A stretch of 64,000 nucleotides of DNA from JARBUG01 sp035628915 (GTDB lineage: Bacteria > Bacillota > Sulfobacillia > Symbiobacteriales > Symbiobacteriaceae). Location of the stretch: NCBI GenBank assembly GCA_035628915.1, contig DASPIW010000061.1, positions 62,001 to 126,000 on the forward strand. Reading direction: 5' to 3'. Position 1 is the first letter of the stretch. The number at the start of each line of letters is the position of its first letter. A model generated the notes under the pieces. The model made no database searches. It had not been told where the DNA came from and was given only the letters and a program-made list of their open reading frames with translations. Below, piece by piece: positions 49,297 to 58,244 of the stretch. Both the position numbers and the translations under genes were made by a program.

Positions 49297-51144
49297 TCAA
49301 TATCGGTATGGAGTCAATGTGACGCCACCCCGCGGGCGAAGAGCCAGCCGCCGTCCGGTCGGTTCCGAAAAGGCCCCCGGGGCAGCCAAGAGGCGCAACC
49401 CCTTTCTGTACCAAGGGATGCGCCTCTTGCGTCTGCCTAGACACTTGATCCACCACTGGGCCGTCCACCAGCGTCCTTCCTTGGTGGATTTGCCCGAAGC
49501 GCAGAAAGCGGTATCGGACTCGTCCAGATAGGTCCCGGCAGGCGCCTTCAGCACCTGGGTCTGCCGGGACTCCTTGCCCTGGTATGCCTGCGTCACTACC
49601 GGCGACGCCACCAGCGGCCCCACAAGGGCCAGCTTGGAGGACCGGGCCTTCACCCGGGTCAGGTCGTCGCTCCACTTCGCTCGAACGTCCGCATTGGTGG
49701 GGTACGGGCCGAAGTAGTACATCCAGTAGCGGCCGTCCCGCACGTTGTACACAGCCTTGTTCCACTCCATCGACGCCGGCACGAAGGACTTGATAATCGG
49801 CAGTTCGCCCGCCGGAATCGAAATGGGGCCGCTGCACCAGGAGCCCATGGGGGTGTCCAGGCAGATGTTATCGTGCAGAATGCTGCCTACCGCCACGGCG
49901 ATCTTTACGTAGCCCATTTCGACCCCGTCGGGACGGATGAACTTCCGCGTCCACTCCGGGGTGGGAGTAAACGGAGCGCCATCGCACTTGGAGCCCACGG
50001 CACCGAAACACTGCTCAATCTTACCGCCAACGGCGCCCGGGGCGGGCGCCCAGTGGCCGTAACGGTCGAGGCGCTCCTGCGAGCGAGCCACCTGACGCCA
50101 CAGGTCGTCCGCGGTGGCGCCGGCTTTCATGCGGCTCACGAACTCGTCCCGCTCACGTGGCAATGCCGCCCGGCCCAACAGGTTGGAATAGGCCGAATCG
50201 GCCAGCTCCGCGGCCTTTTTCGCCACCGGGTCGTTGCCGGGAGGAGCAGCCGGGGCTGTACCGCCGGCGGATGGCGCCTTGGTCATCTGGTTATAGCGGA
50301 TATACCAGTTGCCATCCTTCACCACCTTGTCACCGGTGACGCCCAGGTCCCACAGCTTGTCGCCGTTGAAGTCGCCGGTGAACAGGTTGACAACCCCGTT
50401 GCCCCAGTTGTGGGTGTCCTCGTTACCGAAGCCGCCCTTGCCGTCGCCGTAGCGAATGTACCAGGTCCGCTCCTTGTCAGCCGACGTGCCGGTCACACCG
50501 ATATCCCATTTGCCGTCGCCGTTGAAGTCGCCGGTGAATGCGTTGGTGACGCCGTTGCCCCAAGCGTACTTCGTTTCGTTACCGAAGCCGCCCTTGCCGT
50601 CACCATAGCGAATGTACCAGTTCCGGTCCTTCTCTGCGGCCGTGCCCGTCACACCGATATCCCACTTGCCGTCAGCATTGAAATCCCCGGTAAAGACCCG
50701 GGTCACGCCATTTCCCCACCAGTACTTGGTTTCGTTGCCGAAACTGCCCTTGCCATTCCCGTAGCGAATGTACCAGTTCCGCTCCTGGTCCGCAGAGGTG
50801 CCGGTCACGCCAATGTCCCACTTGCCGTCACCGTTGAAGTCCCCCGAAAAAACGTTGGTCACGCCGTTGCCCCAGCAGTAGTTAGTCTCCTTTCCGAAGC
50901 TGCCTTTGCCGTCGCCATAGCGGATATACCAGCACCGGTCCCCGTCCTTGGCGGTACCTGTTACACCCACGTCCCACTTGCCGTCGGCGTTGAAATCCCC
51001 GCTGAAGACGTTGGTCACACCGTTATTCCAACCGTACACCGATTCTTTGCCGACCTTCAGCAGACCGGCCGACATGGCGCCCAACGGATAACATGTGCTT
51101 GACCGGAGCCTTTGGTCCTGTACAGTGGGTGGGTACTGGAGCAA
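49297..51144 (-). CDS. FG-GAP/VCBS repeat protein, N-terminus probably lost
   Basis: Up to 615 residues with five tandem ~51-residue repeats (about residues 35-290). Each contains WGNGVTNVFSGDFNGDGKWD-type sequence with the calcium-binding DxNxDGxxD pattern, then GVTGT and WYIRYGDGKGSFG. A Pro/Ala linker leads to a DUF4214-like helical part (AYSNLLGRAALPRERDEFVS) and an unrecognised C-terminal domain. Such proteins are normally exported, but there is no signal peptide, and no good ribosome site upstream of any start. The gene abuts the prfC fragment, so its 5' end was probably lost in a rearrangement. Confidence 0.7.
   Translation of the reverse strand: MLQYPPTVQDQRLRSSTCYPLGAMSAGLLKVGKESVYGWNNGVTNVFSGDFNADGKWDVGVTGTAKDGDRCWYIRYGDGKGSFGKETNYCWGNGVTNVFSGDFNGDGKWDIGVTGTSADQERNWYIRYGNGKGSFGNETKYWWGNGVTRVFTGDFNADGKWDIGVTGTAAEKDRNWYIRYGDGKGGFGNETKYAWGNGVTNAFTGDFNGDGKWDIGVTGTSADKERTWYIRYGDGKGGFGNEDTHNWGNGVVNLFTGDFNGDKLWDLGVTGDKVVKDGNWYIRYNQMTKAPSAGGTAPAAPPGNDPVAKKAAELADSAYSNLLGRAALPRERDEFVSRMKAGATADDLWRQVARSQERLDRYGHWAPAPGAVGGKIEQCFGAVGSKCDGAPFTPTPEWTRKFIRPDGVEMGYVKIAVAVGSILHDNICLDTPMGSWCSGPISIPAGELPIIKSFVPASMEWNKAVYNVRDGRYWMYYFGPYPTNADVRAKWSDDLTRVKARSSKLALVGPLVASPVVTQAYQGKESRQTQVLKAPAGTYLDESDTAFCASGKSTKEGRWWTAQWWIKCLGRRKRRIPWYRKGLRLLAAPGAFSEPTGRRLALRPRGGVTLTPYRY
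50275..51042 (-). repeat. Five in-frame ~153-bp tandem repeats encoding FG-GAP/VCBS units
   Basis: Five consecutive units share long near-identical stretches of DNA, for example the part encoding GDFNGDGKWDIGVTGTSAD. High similarity between units points to recent expansion or gene conversion, and copy number may vary between strains. Confidence 0.8.
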
Positions 51145-51161
51145 AGGAGTCGATTACAACT

Positions 51162-51344
51162 ATGTCACTGGCGGAGAGCCAACTTAATGAGGTTCAGCGC
51201 CGGCGCACGTTTGCGATTATCTCGCACCCCGACGCCGGCAAGACCACCCTCACGGAAAAGCTTCTGCTGTATGGCGGAGCCATCCGGCTGGCCGGTTCCG
51301 TCAAGGCCCGCCGGGCCGCCCGCCATGTTACGAGCGACTGGTGA
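51162..51344 (+). pseudogene. Truncated second copy of the start of prfC (60 codons)
   Basis: The reading frame starts at an ATG with AAAGGAG upstream and encodes RRRTFAIISHPDAGKTTLTE followed by KLLLYGGAIRLAGSVKARRA and ARHVTSDW, then TGA. Over 47 codons the protein differs from residues of the intact prfC (52314-53915) at one position, while about half of the codons differ at synonymous sites. It contains only the GTPase P-loop. It looks like the stump of an older, diverged second RF3 gene truncated recently. Confidence 0.8.
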
Positions 51345-51458
51345 GAAGTCGGTCATGTAGACACGGGAGCCTGGCATAAGAAAGCGGCGCTCCCTTCAGT
51401 GAGGGTTCGCGCCCCTTCTTCATTTCCTGCGGGATTTCGCGCTGCGTCGCGTGATTGT

Positions 51459-51983
51459 TCACCAACCCATGCGAGTCCGAAGCGACGTAATGTGAGCGAC
51501 GTGGTGGCGACCATGCCACGCATAGATGCCGAGGGCATGGTCCAGGGTCATGAGACCCCGTGTGGGATGGTGGAAGGTGCGGGCGAAGTCCTGGGGAGTC
51601 ATGGCGCGCAGGAGCAGATCCCACCGCTGATGAATGGCCTCCAGCAGGGTCAGCGACACGTCCGTCGGACCCAGCTGCGCATCGGGCAGCGCCGCCCACC
51701 GATCCTTGTTCCAGCCCGGAATCGTGGGCTGCTCCTCCGTCAGGGTCCATCTGAACCGGGCGTAGTTCAGCAGGTCTGCATCAGGCAGATGATGCACAAC
51801 CTGCCGCACGGTCCAGCCGCCGGGGCGGTAGGGGGTGTCGAGCTGCTCGGCTGACAGCCCGGCCACAGCTTGCCGGAGCGCCTCCGGGCACTTGGCCAGC
51901 TCGCCAATCCAGGCCTGCACCTGCCCTCTGGAGATCGCACCTTCGAGATGAAACTGGCCGATTGGATACCGCAGATCCTCCAT
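51459..51983 (-). CDS. bstA: BstA/YfiT-type DinB-fold thiol transferase
   Basis: A 174-residue four-helix DinB-fold protein. It starts MEDLRYPIGQFHLEG, like Bacillus YfiT. The metal ligands are in TVRQVVHHLPDADL and in YAWHGRHHVAHI near the C-terminus, and the PYRPGGWTVRQ stretch is typical of the family. YfiT/BstA uses bacillithiol to conjugate electrophiles. The ATG at 51983 has GGAGG eight bases upstream; in-frame ATGs further up are weaker. The region 51345-51458 holds only a possible hairpin. Confidence 0.85.
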   Translation of the reverse strand: MEDLRYPIGQFHLEGAISRGQVQAWIGELAKCPEALRQAVAGLSAEQLDTPYRPGGWTVRQVVHHLPDADLLNYARFRWTLTEEQPTIPGWNKDRWAALPDAQLGPTDVSLTLLEAIHQRWDLLLRAMTPQDFARTFHHPTRGLMTLDHALGIYAWHGRHHVAHITSLRTRMGW

Positions 51984-52101
51984 GGCGAAATCCTCCATGT
52001 CCTTGTTCATGTCGAACGTATGTAGCTTCCCTGAAAGTTGGTAGATTCCTTTTTGTCGTTGGCGACCCGGCTTTCCAGGCCTACTCCTATGAGCTATAGC
52101 A

Positions 52102-52134
52102 AAGCGCCTCCCTCTGGGGAGGGCGCTTCTTTTG
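52102..52134 (+). terminator. Terminator-like hairpin upstream of prfC
   Basis: AAGCGCCTCCC pairs with GGGAGGGCGCTT apart from one bulged base, then CTTTT (T-run at 52129-52133). No intact + strand gene precedes it. It may be the old terminator of the truncated prfC copy. The rest of 51984-52313 contains the prfC promoter and leader but no gene. Confidence 0.6.
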
Positions 52135-52203
52135 TGCACCTGTGGAACTGAAGTGGCACGGCTATGACAAGAGGTTCGAGTTCCTGATTCATGGTCCGTT
52201 AAC

Positions 52204-52232
52204 TTGACGTTGTTCTGTAATCAAGGTAAAAT
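52204..52232 (+). promoter_or_regulatory. Promoter of prfC
   Basis: TTGACG (52204-52209), a 17-base spacer and TAAAAT (52227-52232), a good sigma-A promoter. Transcription would start near 52239. Confidence 0.8.
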
Positions 52233-52257
52233 CGAGTAGTTAGCCTAGGAGTACGTC

Positions 52258-52284
52258 GCCGTGCCGCACGCTGGTGCGCACGGC
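52258..52284 (+). promoter_or_regulatory. Hairpin in the prfC leader
   Basis: GCCGTG-c-CGCAC (52258-52269) pairs with GTGCG-CACGGC (52274-52284) around GCTG with one bulged C, then ATTATTCTT. It lies in the transcribed leader, 30 bases before the ATG, and could act as an attenuator or leader control element. Confidence 0.5.
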
Positions 52285-52313
52285 ATTATTCTTGAAAGGG
52301 CGGAGCGACCAGC

Positions 52314-53915
52314 ATGATCGAGAACTCCCTAAATAATCTGGCGTCGGAAATCCGCCGGCGGCGAACCTTCGCCATTATCTCCCACCCCGACGCCGGCAAG
52401 ACGACACTGACCGAGAAACTGCTGCTTTACGGCGGAGCAATTCGGCTTGCAGGGTCGGTCAAGGCCCGCCGGGCCGCCCGCCACGCCACGTCCGACTGGA
52501 TGGAGATCGAAAAGCAGCGCGGCATTTCGGTGACCTCCTCAGTCATGCAGTTCGAGTATAACGGCTGCGCCATCAATATCCTCGATACGCCGGGTCACCA
52601 GGACTTCAGCGAAGACACCTACCGGACGCTGGCCGCCGCCGACGCTGCCGTCATGCTCATCGACGCCGCCAAGGGCGTCGAAGCGCAGACCATCAAGCTC
52701 TTTCACGTCTGCCGCATGCGGGGCATCCCCATCTTTACGTTTGTTAACAAGCTGGACCGCGAAGGCAAGGATCCGTTCGAGCTGATGGAAGAGATCGAGC
52801 GGGTGCTGGGAATGCGCTCGTGCCCCATGAACTGGCCCGTCGGCATGGGCTCCGGCTTCAAGGGCGTTTATGACCGTGAATCGGGCCACGTCGAGCTTTT
52901 CGACGGAGGCGACCACGGCCAGACGAAAGTCAAGACCCAGACGACGGGCCCCGATGACCCCACCCTGGCGGAGATCATCGGTCCGGACCTGCAGGCGAAG
53001 CTGCAGGAGGATACTCTGCTGCTCGACATGGCCGGCGACCCCTGGGACCTGGAGCGGTTCCGCCGGGGTGATCTGAGCCCTGTCTTCTGGGGCAGTGCGC
53101 TGACCAACTTCGGCGTGCAGCCTTTCTTGGAGTACTTCCTGCGACTGGCGCCCGCCCCCGCCCCCCGGCTTTGCGACAAGGGTGTGGTGGAGCCTGGTGA
53201 GCCGCGCTTCTCCGGGTTCGTGTTCAAAATTCAGGCCAACATGAATCCGGCCCACCGCGACCGCATCGCCTTTCTGCGCATCGTCTCGGGCAAGTTCGAG
53301 CGGGGCATGGGCGTCAGACACGTGCGGCTGGGCAAGGAAGTGAAGTTGGCGCAGCCCCAGCAGTTCATGGCCCAGGACCGGCAGATCATTGACGAGGCGT
53401 ACGCCGGCGATATCATCGGCCTGTTCGATCCGGGCATCTTCCGCATCGGTGATACGCTGGTGACGGGCGAGCCCATCGAGTTTGAGGGCATCCCCTCCTT
53501 CTCGCCGGAGCATTTCGCCCGGGTCAGCATTCGCGATGCCATGAAGTCGAAGCACTTCCAGAAAGGCGTCCAGCAGCTGACGGAAGAAGGCGCCATTCAG
53601 GTCTTCACGCCTGCGCTTCCCGGCAACCCCGACCCGATTCTTGGCGCCGTGGGCGAGCTGCAGTTCGAGGTCTTCCAGTACCGCATGAAGGCGGAGTACG
53701 GCGTTGAGGTCGAGCTGACCCGCCTGCCCTACGAACTGGCCCGCTGGATCGAAGGCGACGGGTACAGCCCCCGCAGCTTCCAGGGCACCGACAACTTCCC
53801 CGTCCTCGATAAAGACGAGCGCCCAGTTGTATTGTTCAGAAATGAATGGAGCCTGGCCTACGTCGTGCGTAATCGCGAAACGCTCAAATTCAAAGAGACG
53901 GCCTACACCCGCTAG
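52314..53915 (+). CDS. prfC: Peptide chain release factor 3
   Basis: RF3, 533 residues, a translational GTPase that recycles RF1/RF2 from the ribosome. G-motifs are complete: SHPDAGKTT (G1), the EKQRGISVTSSVMQF switch I region (G2), LDTPGHQDFSED (G3), FVNKLDRE (G4) and the MGSGFKG region (G5). RF3-specific domains II and III follow, ending RNEWSLAYVVRNRETLKF. The ATG at 52314 has GGGCGGAG upstream. It has its own promoter and terminator. The truncated second copy lies 1 kb upstream. Confidence 0.96.
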   Translation: MIENSLNNLASEIRRRRTFAIISHPDAGKTTLTEKLLLYGGAIRLAGSVKARRAARHATSDWMEIEKQRGISVTSSVMQFEYNGCAINILDTPGHQDFSEDTYRTLAAADAAVMLIDAAKGVEAQTIKLFHVCRMRGIPIFTFVNKLDREGKDPFELMEEIERVLGMRSCPMNWPVGMGSGFKGVYDRESGHVELFDGGDHGQTKVKTQTTGPDDPTLAEIIGPDLQAKLQEDTLLLDMAGDPWDLERFRRGDLSPVFWGSALTNFGVQPFLEYFLRLAPAPAPRLCDKGVVEPGEPRFSGFVFKIQANMNPAHRDRIAFLRIVSGKFERGMGVRHVRLGKEVKLAQPQQFMAQDRQIIDEAYAGDIIGLFDPGIFRIGDTLVTGEPIEFEGIPSFSPEHFARVSIRDAMKSKHFQKGVQQLTEEGAIQVFTPALPGNPDPILGAVGELQFEVFQYRMKAEYGVEVELTRLPYELARWIEGDGYSPRSFQGTDNFPVLDKDERPVVLFRNEWSLAYVVRNRETLKFKETAYTR

Positions 53916-53923
53916 ACTTGAGA

Positions 53924-53952
53924 CCCCGCCCTCGTACATGAGGGCGGGGTTA
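53924..53952 (+). terminator. Terminator of prfC
   Basis: CCCCGCCCTC (53924-53933) pairs with GAGGGCGGGG (53940-53949), then TTACT. Confidence 0.82.
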
Positions 53953-53996
53953 CTCGCGCGTTAGCCCATGCATACCATGGCATGGGGGTGCAGGAC

Positions 53997-54663
53997 ATGC
54001 CGAAGCTCATCGTAATCGACCCCGGCCATGACACGAACGACCCCGGCGCAGTCCAGTATGACGGCGAACGCGAGAACACCTACACCCTGGCCCTGGCCCG
54101 GGCCACCCGGGACGCCCTGCTCAGCGGGCGGGACTGCGAGGTCCGCCTCACCCACGAAGGTCCCGGCATGGTCCCCGGCGGGGACACGACCGAGGAGCGA
54201 TGCGCTGGCGAGCATCGCGCAGCCGGTCGTCCGCGATGCGCTGGCGCAGCTGGGCATTCCCTGGCGGGGCGGGCCCAATCAGATCATGTGCGCCGACTTC
54301 GCCGTACTGCGCTACCCGCAGCTGCCCTGCATGCTGCTGGAGAGCCACTTCGGCACCGACCCTGCGGATGATGCCGCGGCAGACCGGGCCGAGTTTATCC
54401 CAACCCTTTCGGACGCCATCGCCCGGGGTCTGGCCGCCGCCCTTGGCCTACCGGGAAAGTCCAGCCGCCTGATGTGCCAGGTGATCCTGCCGCTCCGCCC
54501 GGGCGAAGCGAGCCCCCGCACCGTCACCGGTGAGATCCGGGATGGCGTCACCTACGCCATCCTGCCCGGTACCGACTTCGAACAGGCGGTCCGGCCCGTG
54601 GGCGAAGCGATGGGGCGCGCAGTCCGCTATCTTCCTGATCCGCCGACGGTGATCATCGAGTGA
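53997..54663 (+). pseudogene. Frameshifted N-acetylmuramoyl-L-alanine amidase
   Basis: The first frame starts MPKLIVIDPGHDTNDPGAVQ, with the Zn-binding DPGH of Amidase_3, and ends in unrelated sequence after TTEER. The match continues in the next frame from about 54200 as ALASIAQPVVRDALAQLG, then LRYPQLPCMLLESHFGTDPA with the catalytic Glu region and RAEFIPTLSDAIARGLAAAL. The central part with the second Zn His is missing, so a deletion plus frameshift is likely. A further ~60 residues form an unrecognised C-terminal extension. It once cleaved peptidoglycan stem peptides. Confidence 0.7.
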
Positions 54664-54788
54664 AGAAATTCTAGTTTATGCGCGAACCTTTTGCCAGGGC
54701 GTACCGTTTTAAGAAGTGCCTCTCGTTCTTGCCCATCCTGCTTCTCCTTCATCTTGCGGATCGGGGTGGGGAGCCCCGAAACGTCTTT

Positions 54789-54831
54789 GCCTCCGATCGG
54801 CCCTCACCAGGCCGGCTCGGAGGCTTTTTTT
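54789..54831 (+). terminator. Intrinsic terminator
   Basis: GCCTCCGA (54789-54796) pairs with TCGGAGGC (54817-54824), with an inner GGCC/GGCC pair, followed by seven T. It would end transcription of the amidase pseudogene. Confidence 0.85.
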
Positions 54832-54833
54832 GT

Positions 54834-55233
54834 CTTACGTGCGCAAGATGAGCAGCGACAAGGGCGCCGTGGGCAACAGCACTTCGCCCGGCACGCCCAG
54901 CGGGTTGGCGACGGCCAGCGCCATGTAGCCAGGCCCGTCAAACCGAGTGCCTTGGCGCCATCGACGGCGAGTCCATCAAAGTCGACGTAGCGGGTCGCCC
55001 CGTCGGTGCCGATCCGCGGCCGGACTGCGGTAATCAGCCGGTGCTCGGGGGGCTGTCCAGCTCCATCCATGACATGGAGGCCTCGACGCAGTAAGCAATC
55101 TCCCGCGTGCATGCAACGTCGCCCTGGTGCAGCGTCCGGGCGGGGTCGGCAAGCCGCTCCCCGGCCCGGTACGGCAGGAAGAGCACATCGCCCCGCAGCC
55201 CGGCCGTTGCCGGGCGACTTCAAGAAACCACAT
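54834..55233 (-). pseudogene. Multiply frameshifted gene of unknown family
   Basis: Coding-like sequence hops between frames on the minus strand: MWFLEVARQRP, then LRGDVLFLPYRAGERLADPA and CTREIAYCVEASMSWMELD in a second frame, LITAVRPRIGTDGATRYVDF followed by DGLAVDGAKALGLTGL in a third, and GYMALAVANPLGVPGEVLLP ending LILRT at a TAA (54834-54836). At least three frameshifts are needed to rebuild about 130 residues. I do not recognise the family. The rest of 55234-55449 shows no gene. Confidence 0.5.
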
Positions 55234-55449
55234 CGGCGCCAGCCTTCTCTCATGGGGGGCAGAAGCCGGTTGTCATTCCGATCTACTTGACGGGCCAGTA
55301 CTTCGTAAGTACCTTCACCTATCTCGGGTGGGGCTGCCACTATTCGCCGTCAGCACAAAGGCTGCCGTACACCGCTTGCCCAATTACTACCAAGCACGGG
55401 CTTCGAAACGCCCGGACCCCGAACATGAAGAGGAGTGGAAAGTACAGCC

Positions 55450-58227
55450 ATGTGGAAGCAGCGCCGACTCGAGCCCCCGACCCCCGAGACTGTCCGGCTG
55501 GGCTTCGATTACGCCATGGAGCAGGATGCCCTGGTCATGGAGGATGCGGGCGGATTCACCCGCGTCACCCTGCAGGGCGGGCACCATGCCACCCGCCCCG
55601 GCGCCCCCCAGATTCCGTATCTCATGCTATACGTAGCGATTCCGCAGGGCGCCCGGGTGGCGGGAATCAGCATCATGGACGCCGACCAGCAGGTCATGGA
55701 GCATCCGGTGGTGATCATGCCTGCCCAGTTGCCGCGGATTGCTGACCTCCGGTTCAAATCAGAGGAACTGCAGCGGCGCTATGCCGAGCTCCTGCAAAAT
55801 GAGCCGATGGAACTGGACGAAGAGGCGCCCGAGTTTGCGCCGCCTGATCTCGAGTACTACAGCCTGCAGCGGCTCTATCCCTTTGCGGCTGCCGAGACGA
55901 CCAGTGAACAGGCGATCGGCCCGTACCGGATTCTCGCCGTCAGGGTCAACCCGGTCCGCTACCTGCCCGCGAAGGGGGCGGTCGTTCTCCACCGCCGCCT
56001 GACGGTTGCCGTCGACCTGACCAGGGGCGGCCGGAACCTGAAGCCGCGCTACAGCCGCGAGCAGCTCGAGTTCTACTACGAGCTGGCCGGGCGGATCGTC
56101 GTCAACCCTGACCTGCTGCCCCGGCCCGAAGGGTATCGGGCGCCCGGCGGTCAGGCGGCCTACCTGATTGTCACCAACCATGAGATGCGCCCTGAATTCG
56201 ACCGCCTCGCCGAATGGAAGACCGCCTGTGGCCTGACGGCCCGGGTTGTCACGAAGGAGGATATCGTCGCGAAGAAGTTCGGCGACTTCACGACGGGCGC
56301 CGGGGGGGCGGCCCGCGACGAGCAGGAGATCATCCGCAATTTCCTCAAGTGGGCCTACCGGGCTTGGGGCGTCTGCTACGTGCTGATTGGCGGCGACACG
56401 GATGTGATTCCGGTGCGTGAGGTGGCGGCCCTGAGCCATTACAACTGGTTCACCCGGCAGACCGCAGCGACCCCGGACGAGAACCGGTGCGTCTACGATG
56501 CGGTCAAGAAGCAGACGAACATCTTCATGAAGGACGCCATCTCCTCGACCACGCCCCTGCTGGCGATCACGTCCGGGGTACGGCTGCCCTACAATCCTGC
56601 CGCTTCCACAGCCTCCCCGGGCTGGTACTTCGCCTCAAGCATCTCTTTCGCGGTGGCGAGCCCGGTGCCGACCAAATACGTGGTGGTCAAGGGCCCGACC
56701 GCCACGATTAACGATGCCGCGGGCTTCTACAAGATCACCGACACCTTCTCCATTCCGACCGACCTGTATTACGCCAGCCTGGAGTCGTCCCGGTACAACA
56801 AGGCAGACAAGCATGACTGGGATGCGCTGAACAACGGGCTCTACGGCTACTACACCGAGACCGGGGAGCCGAGCGGCATCGCCTTCACCTTCAACGTGTG
56901 CGTGGGCCGGGCGCCCGCCGCCACGCCGGAGCAGGCAAAAGCCTTCGTCGACAAGGTGATCCGCTACGAGAAGTTCGACGGCATCTCCAACATCGCGACC
57001 CGCAGAGCGATCTTCGCTGCCGACTACTGGGGCGGGCCGAAGGTGGTCTTCGGCGATCCTGCCGCCGAGAACCGCTATGCGCTGGCGGACGCGACTACGT
57101 GCCGCATCACTCTCAAGGAAGTGCCGGATGCCAACATTGACCTCATTGCCGACGACGGCGCCGGAGTCTACCGCGAGATTCCCTACCGTATCAACGCCTC
57201 CGCCGTCAATCCCGGCTGGTACTTCGCCCAGGGCCCCGCGACGCTGGCGCCCAGCGGCATCAGCATCTTCGGCATCGACATCCGCTTCCCCACCAAGCAC
57301 ATCGTAGTGCGCGGCCCGGCGGGCACGCTGTCGCCCAACGCCTACTGGGTGGACAATGCAGCCCCCGACGGCGGGCTGGTTGAAAAGGAACAGGCCCGGG
57401 CCCTGTTCCGGGCCCAGGCGCCCCAGGTGGACCTGCACACCCGGCTGTACCGCGACTTCGCCTCCACGCCCTCCCCCATGTCCGGCGAAGCTGTGACCAC
57501 GGGTGTCCTGGACGCAGCCGCCCTCACGGACCGGGTCAACGAAGGTGCAATGTTCCTGAGTCTGACCGGTCACGGCTGGTACGGCGGGTGCTGCACAATT
57601 GGTGGCGCCCAGGCTGACAGTATGGTCAACGGCATGAACCTCCCCGTGGTAGTGGCGGACTCCTGCTCCACGGGCAACTTCCAGGCGAACGACGCCTTTG
57701 GCGAAAAGATGGTGCTTAACCCGGGCGGCGGCGCCATCGCCTACCTGGGCAACACCCGGTACTCCTGGATTGGCATGGGCGATGACGTGGAGCGCCTCTT
57801 CTGGGACCACCTCTTCGCCGGCGCCGCCACCACCTCCCTGGGCACCGGCTTCGGCGCCCGCTTCTGCACCCTCTATGGCTCCAGCGGCTGGCCGGTGCTC
57901 TGGAAGTGGATCATCCTCGCACAGAACCTGATCGGTGACCCGGCGCTGCGTCCGTGGGCGGGGGTGCCCATCCGCATCTCCATGCGTACGCCGGCCAGGG
58001 CCACGCCGCTCTCGACGATGGGCGTGGGCGTCACCGATGCCCTCGGCCATGCCGTGCCCGGCGCCCGGGTCTGCGCCTATCAGGCCGGCCGCCTCGTTCG
58101 CAGCGCGTACACAGACGCCGCCGGCCGGGCCGCCATCCCCCTGACCGGTTCGGCCCGGGGCGCGGTAACCGTTACGGTGACGAAGGGCGGGGCCGTGCCT
58201 GTCCAGCAGCTGGTGGCCATCGTATAG
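55450..58227 (+). CDS. Gingipain-like C25 cysteine peptidase with duplicated insert module
   Basis: A protein of about 925 residues. An N-terminal C25 propeptide-like domain (about residues 1-230) precedes the catalytic C25 domain, in which AYLIVTNHEMRPEFDRLAEW and YVLIGGDTDVIPVRE are family marks. The catalytic dyad is His708 (SLTGHGWYGG) and Cys739 (VVVADSCSTGNF). Two similar ~50-residue inserts with PGWYFA and PTK-VVV-GP lie near residues 375 and 575. The C-terminus has a carboxypeptidase-regulatory-like beta domain (VGVTDALGHAVPGARVCAYQ). No signal peptide is seen, unusual for the family. ATG 55450 or GTG 55435 may start it. Confidence 0.85.
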   Translation: MWKQRRLEPPTPETVRLGFDYAMEQDALVMEDAGGFTRVTLQGGHHATRPGAPQIPYLMLYVAIPQGARVAGISIMDADQQVMEHPVVIMPAQLPRIADLRFKSEELQRRYAELLQNEPMELDEEAPEFAPPDLEYYSLQRLYPFAAAETTSEQAIGPYRILAVRVNPVRYLPAKGAVVLHRRLTVAVDLTRGGRNLKPRYSREQLEFYYELAGRIVVNPDLLPRPEGYRAPGGQAAYLIVTNHEMRPEFDRLAEWKTACGLTARVVTKEDIVAKKFGDFTTGAGGAARDEQEIIRNFLKWAYRAWGVCYVLIGGDTDVIPVREVAALSHYNWFTRQTAATPDENRCVYDAVKKQTNIFMKDAISSTTPLLAITSGVRLPYNPAASTASPGWYFASSISFAVASPVPTKYVVVKGPTATINDAAGFYKITDTFSIPTDLYYASLESSRYNKADKHDWDALNNGLYGYYTETGEPSGIAFTFNVCVGRAPAATPEQAKAFVDKVIRYEKFDGISNIATRRAIFAADYWGGPKVVFGDPAAENRYALADATTCRITLKEVPDANIDLIADDGAGVYREIPYRINASAVNPGWYFAQGPATLAPSGISIFGIDIRFPTKHIVVRGPAGTLSPNAYWVDNAAPDGGLVEKEQARALFRAQAPQVDLHTRLYRDFASTPSPMSGEAVTTGVLDAAALTDRVNEGAMFLSLTGHGWYGGCCTIGGAQADSMVNGMNLPVVVADSCSTGNFQANDAFGEKMVLNPGGGAIAYLGNTRYSWIGMGDDVERLFWDHLFAGAATTSLGTGFGARFCTLYGSSGWPVLWKWIILAQNLIGDPALRPWAGVPIRISMRTPARATPLSTMGVGVTDALGHAVPGARVCAYQAGRLVRSAYTDAAGRAAIPLTGSARGAVTVTVTKGGAVPVQQLVAIV

Positions 58228-58244
58228 GGCGGAAACCCAAGCGC

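Noticed and set aside
50275..51042. CRISPR-like periodic repeats
   Set aside because: The ~153-bp periodicity is in-frame protein repeats with no spacer structure; no CRISPR array or cas gene was seen in the window.
51459..52139. A longer start for the BstA gene at 52139 or at the ATG near 52010
   Set aside because: The extra residues match nothing in the family and the ATG at 51983 has a well-placed GGAGG.
54678..54851. A small + strand frame starting MREPFARAYRF with a hydrophobic stretch
   Set aside because: No ribosome site, and it runs through a strong intrinsic terminator (54789-54831).
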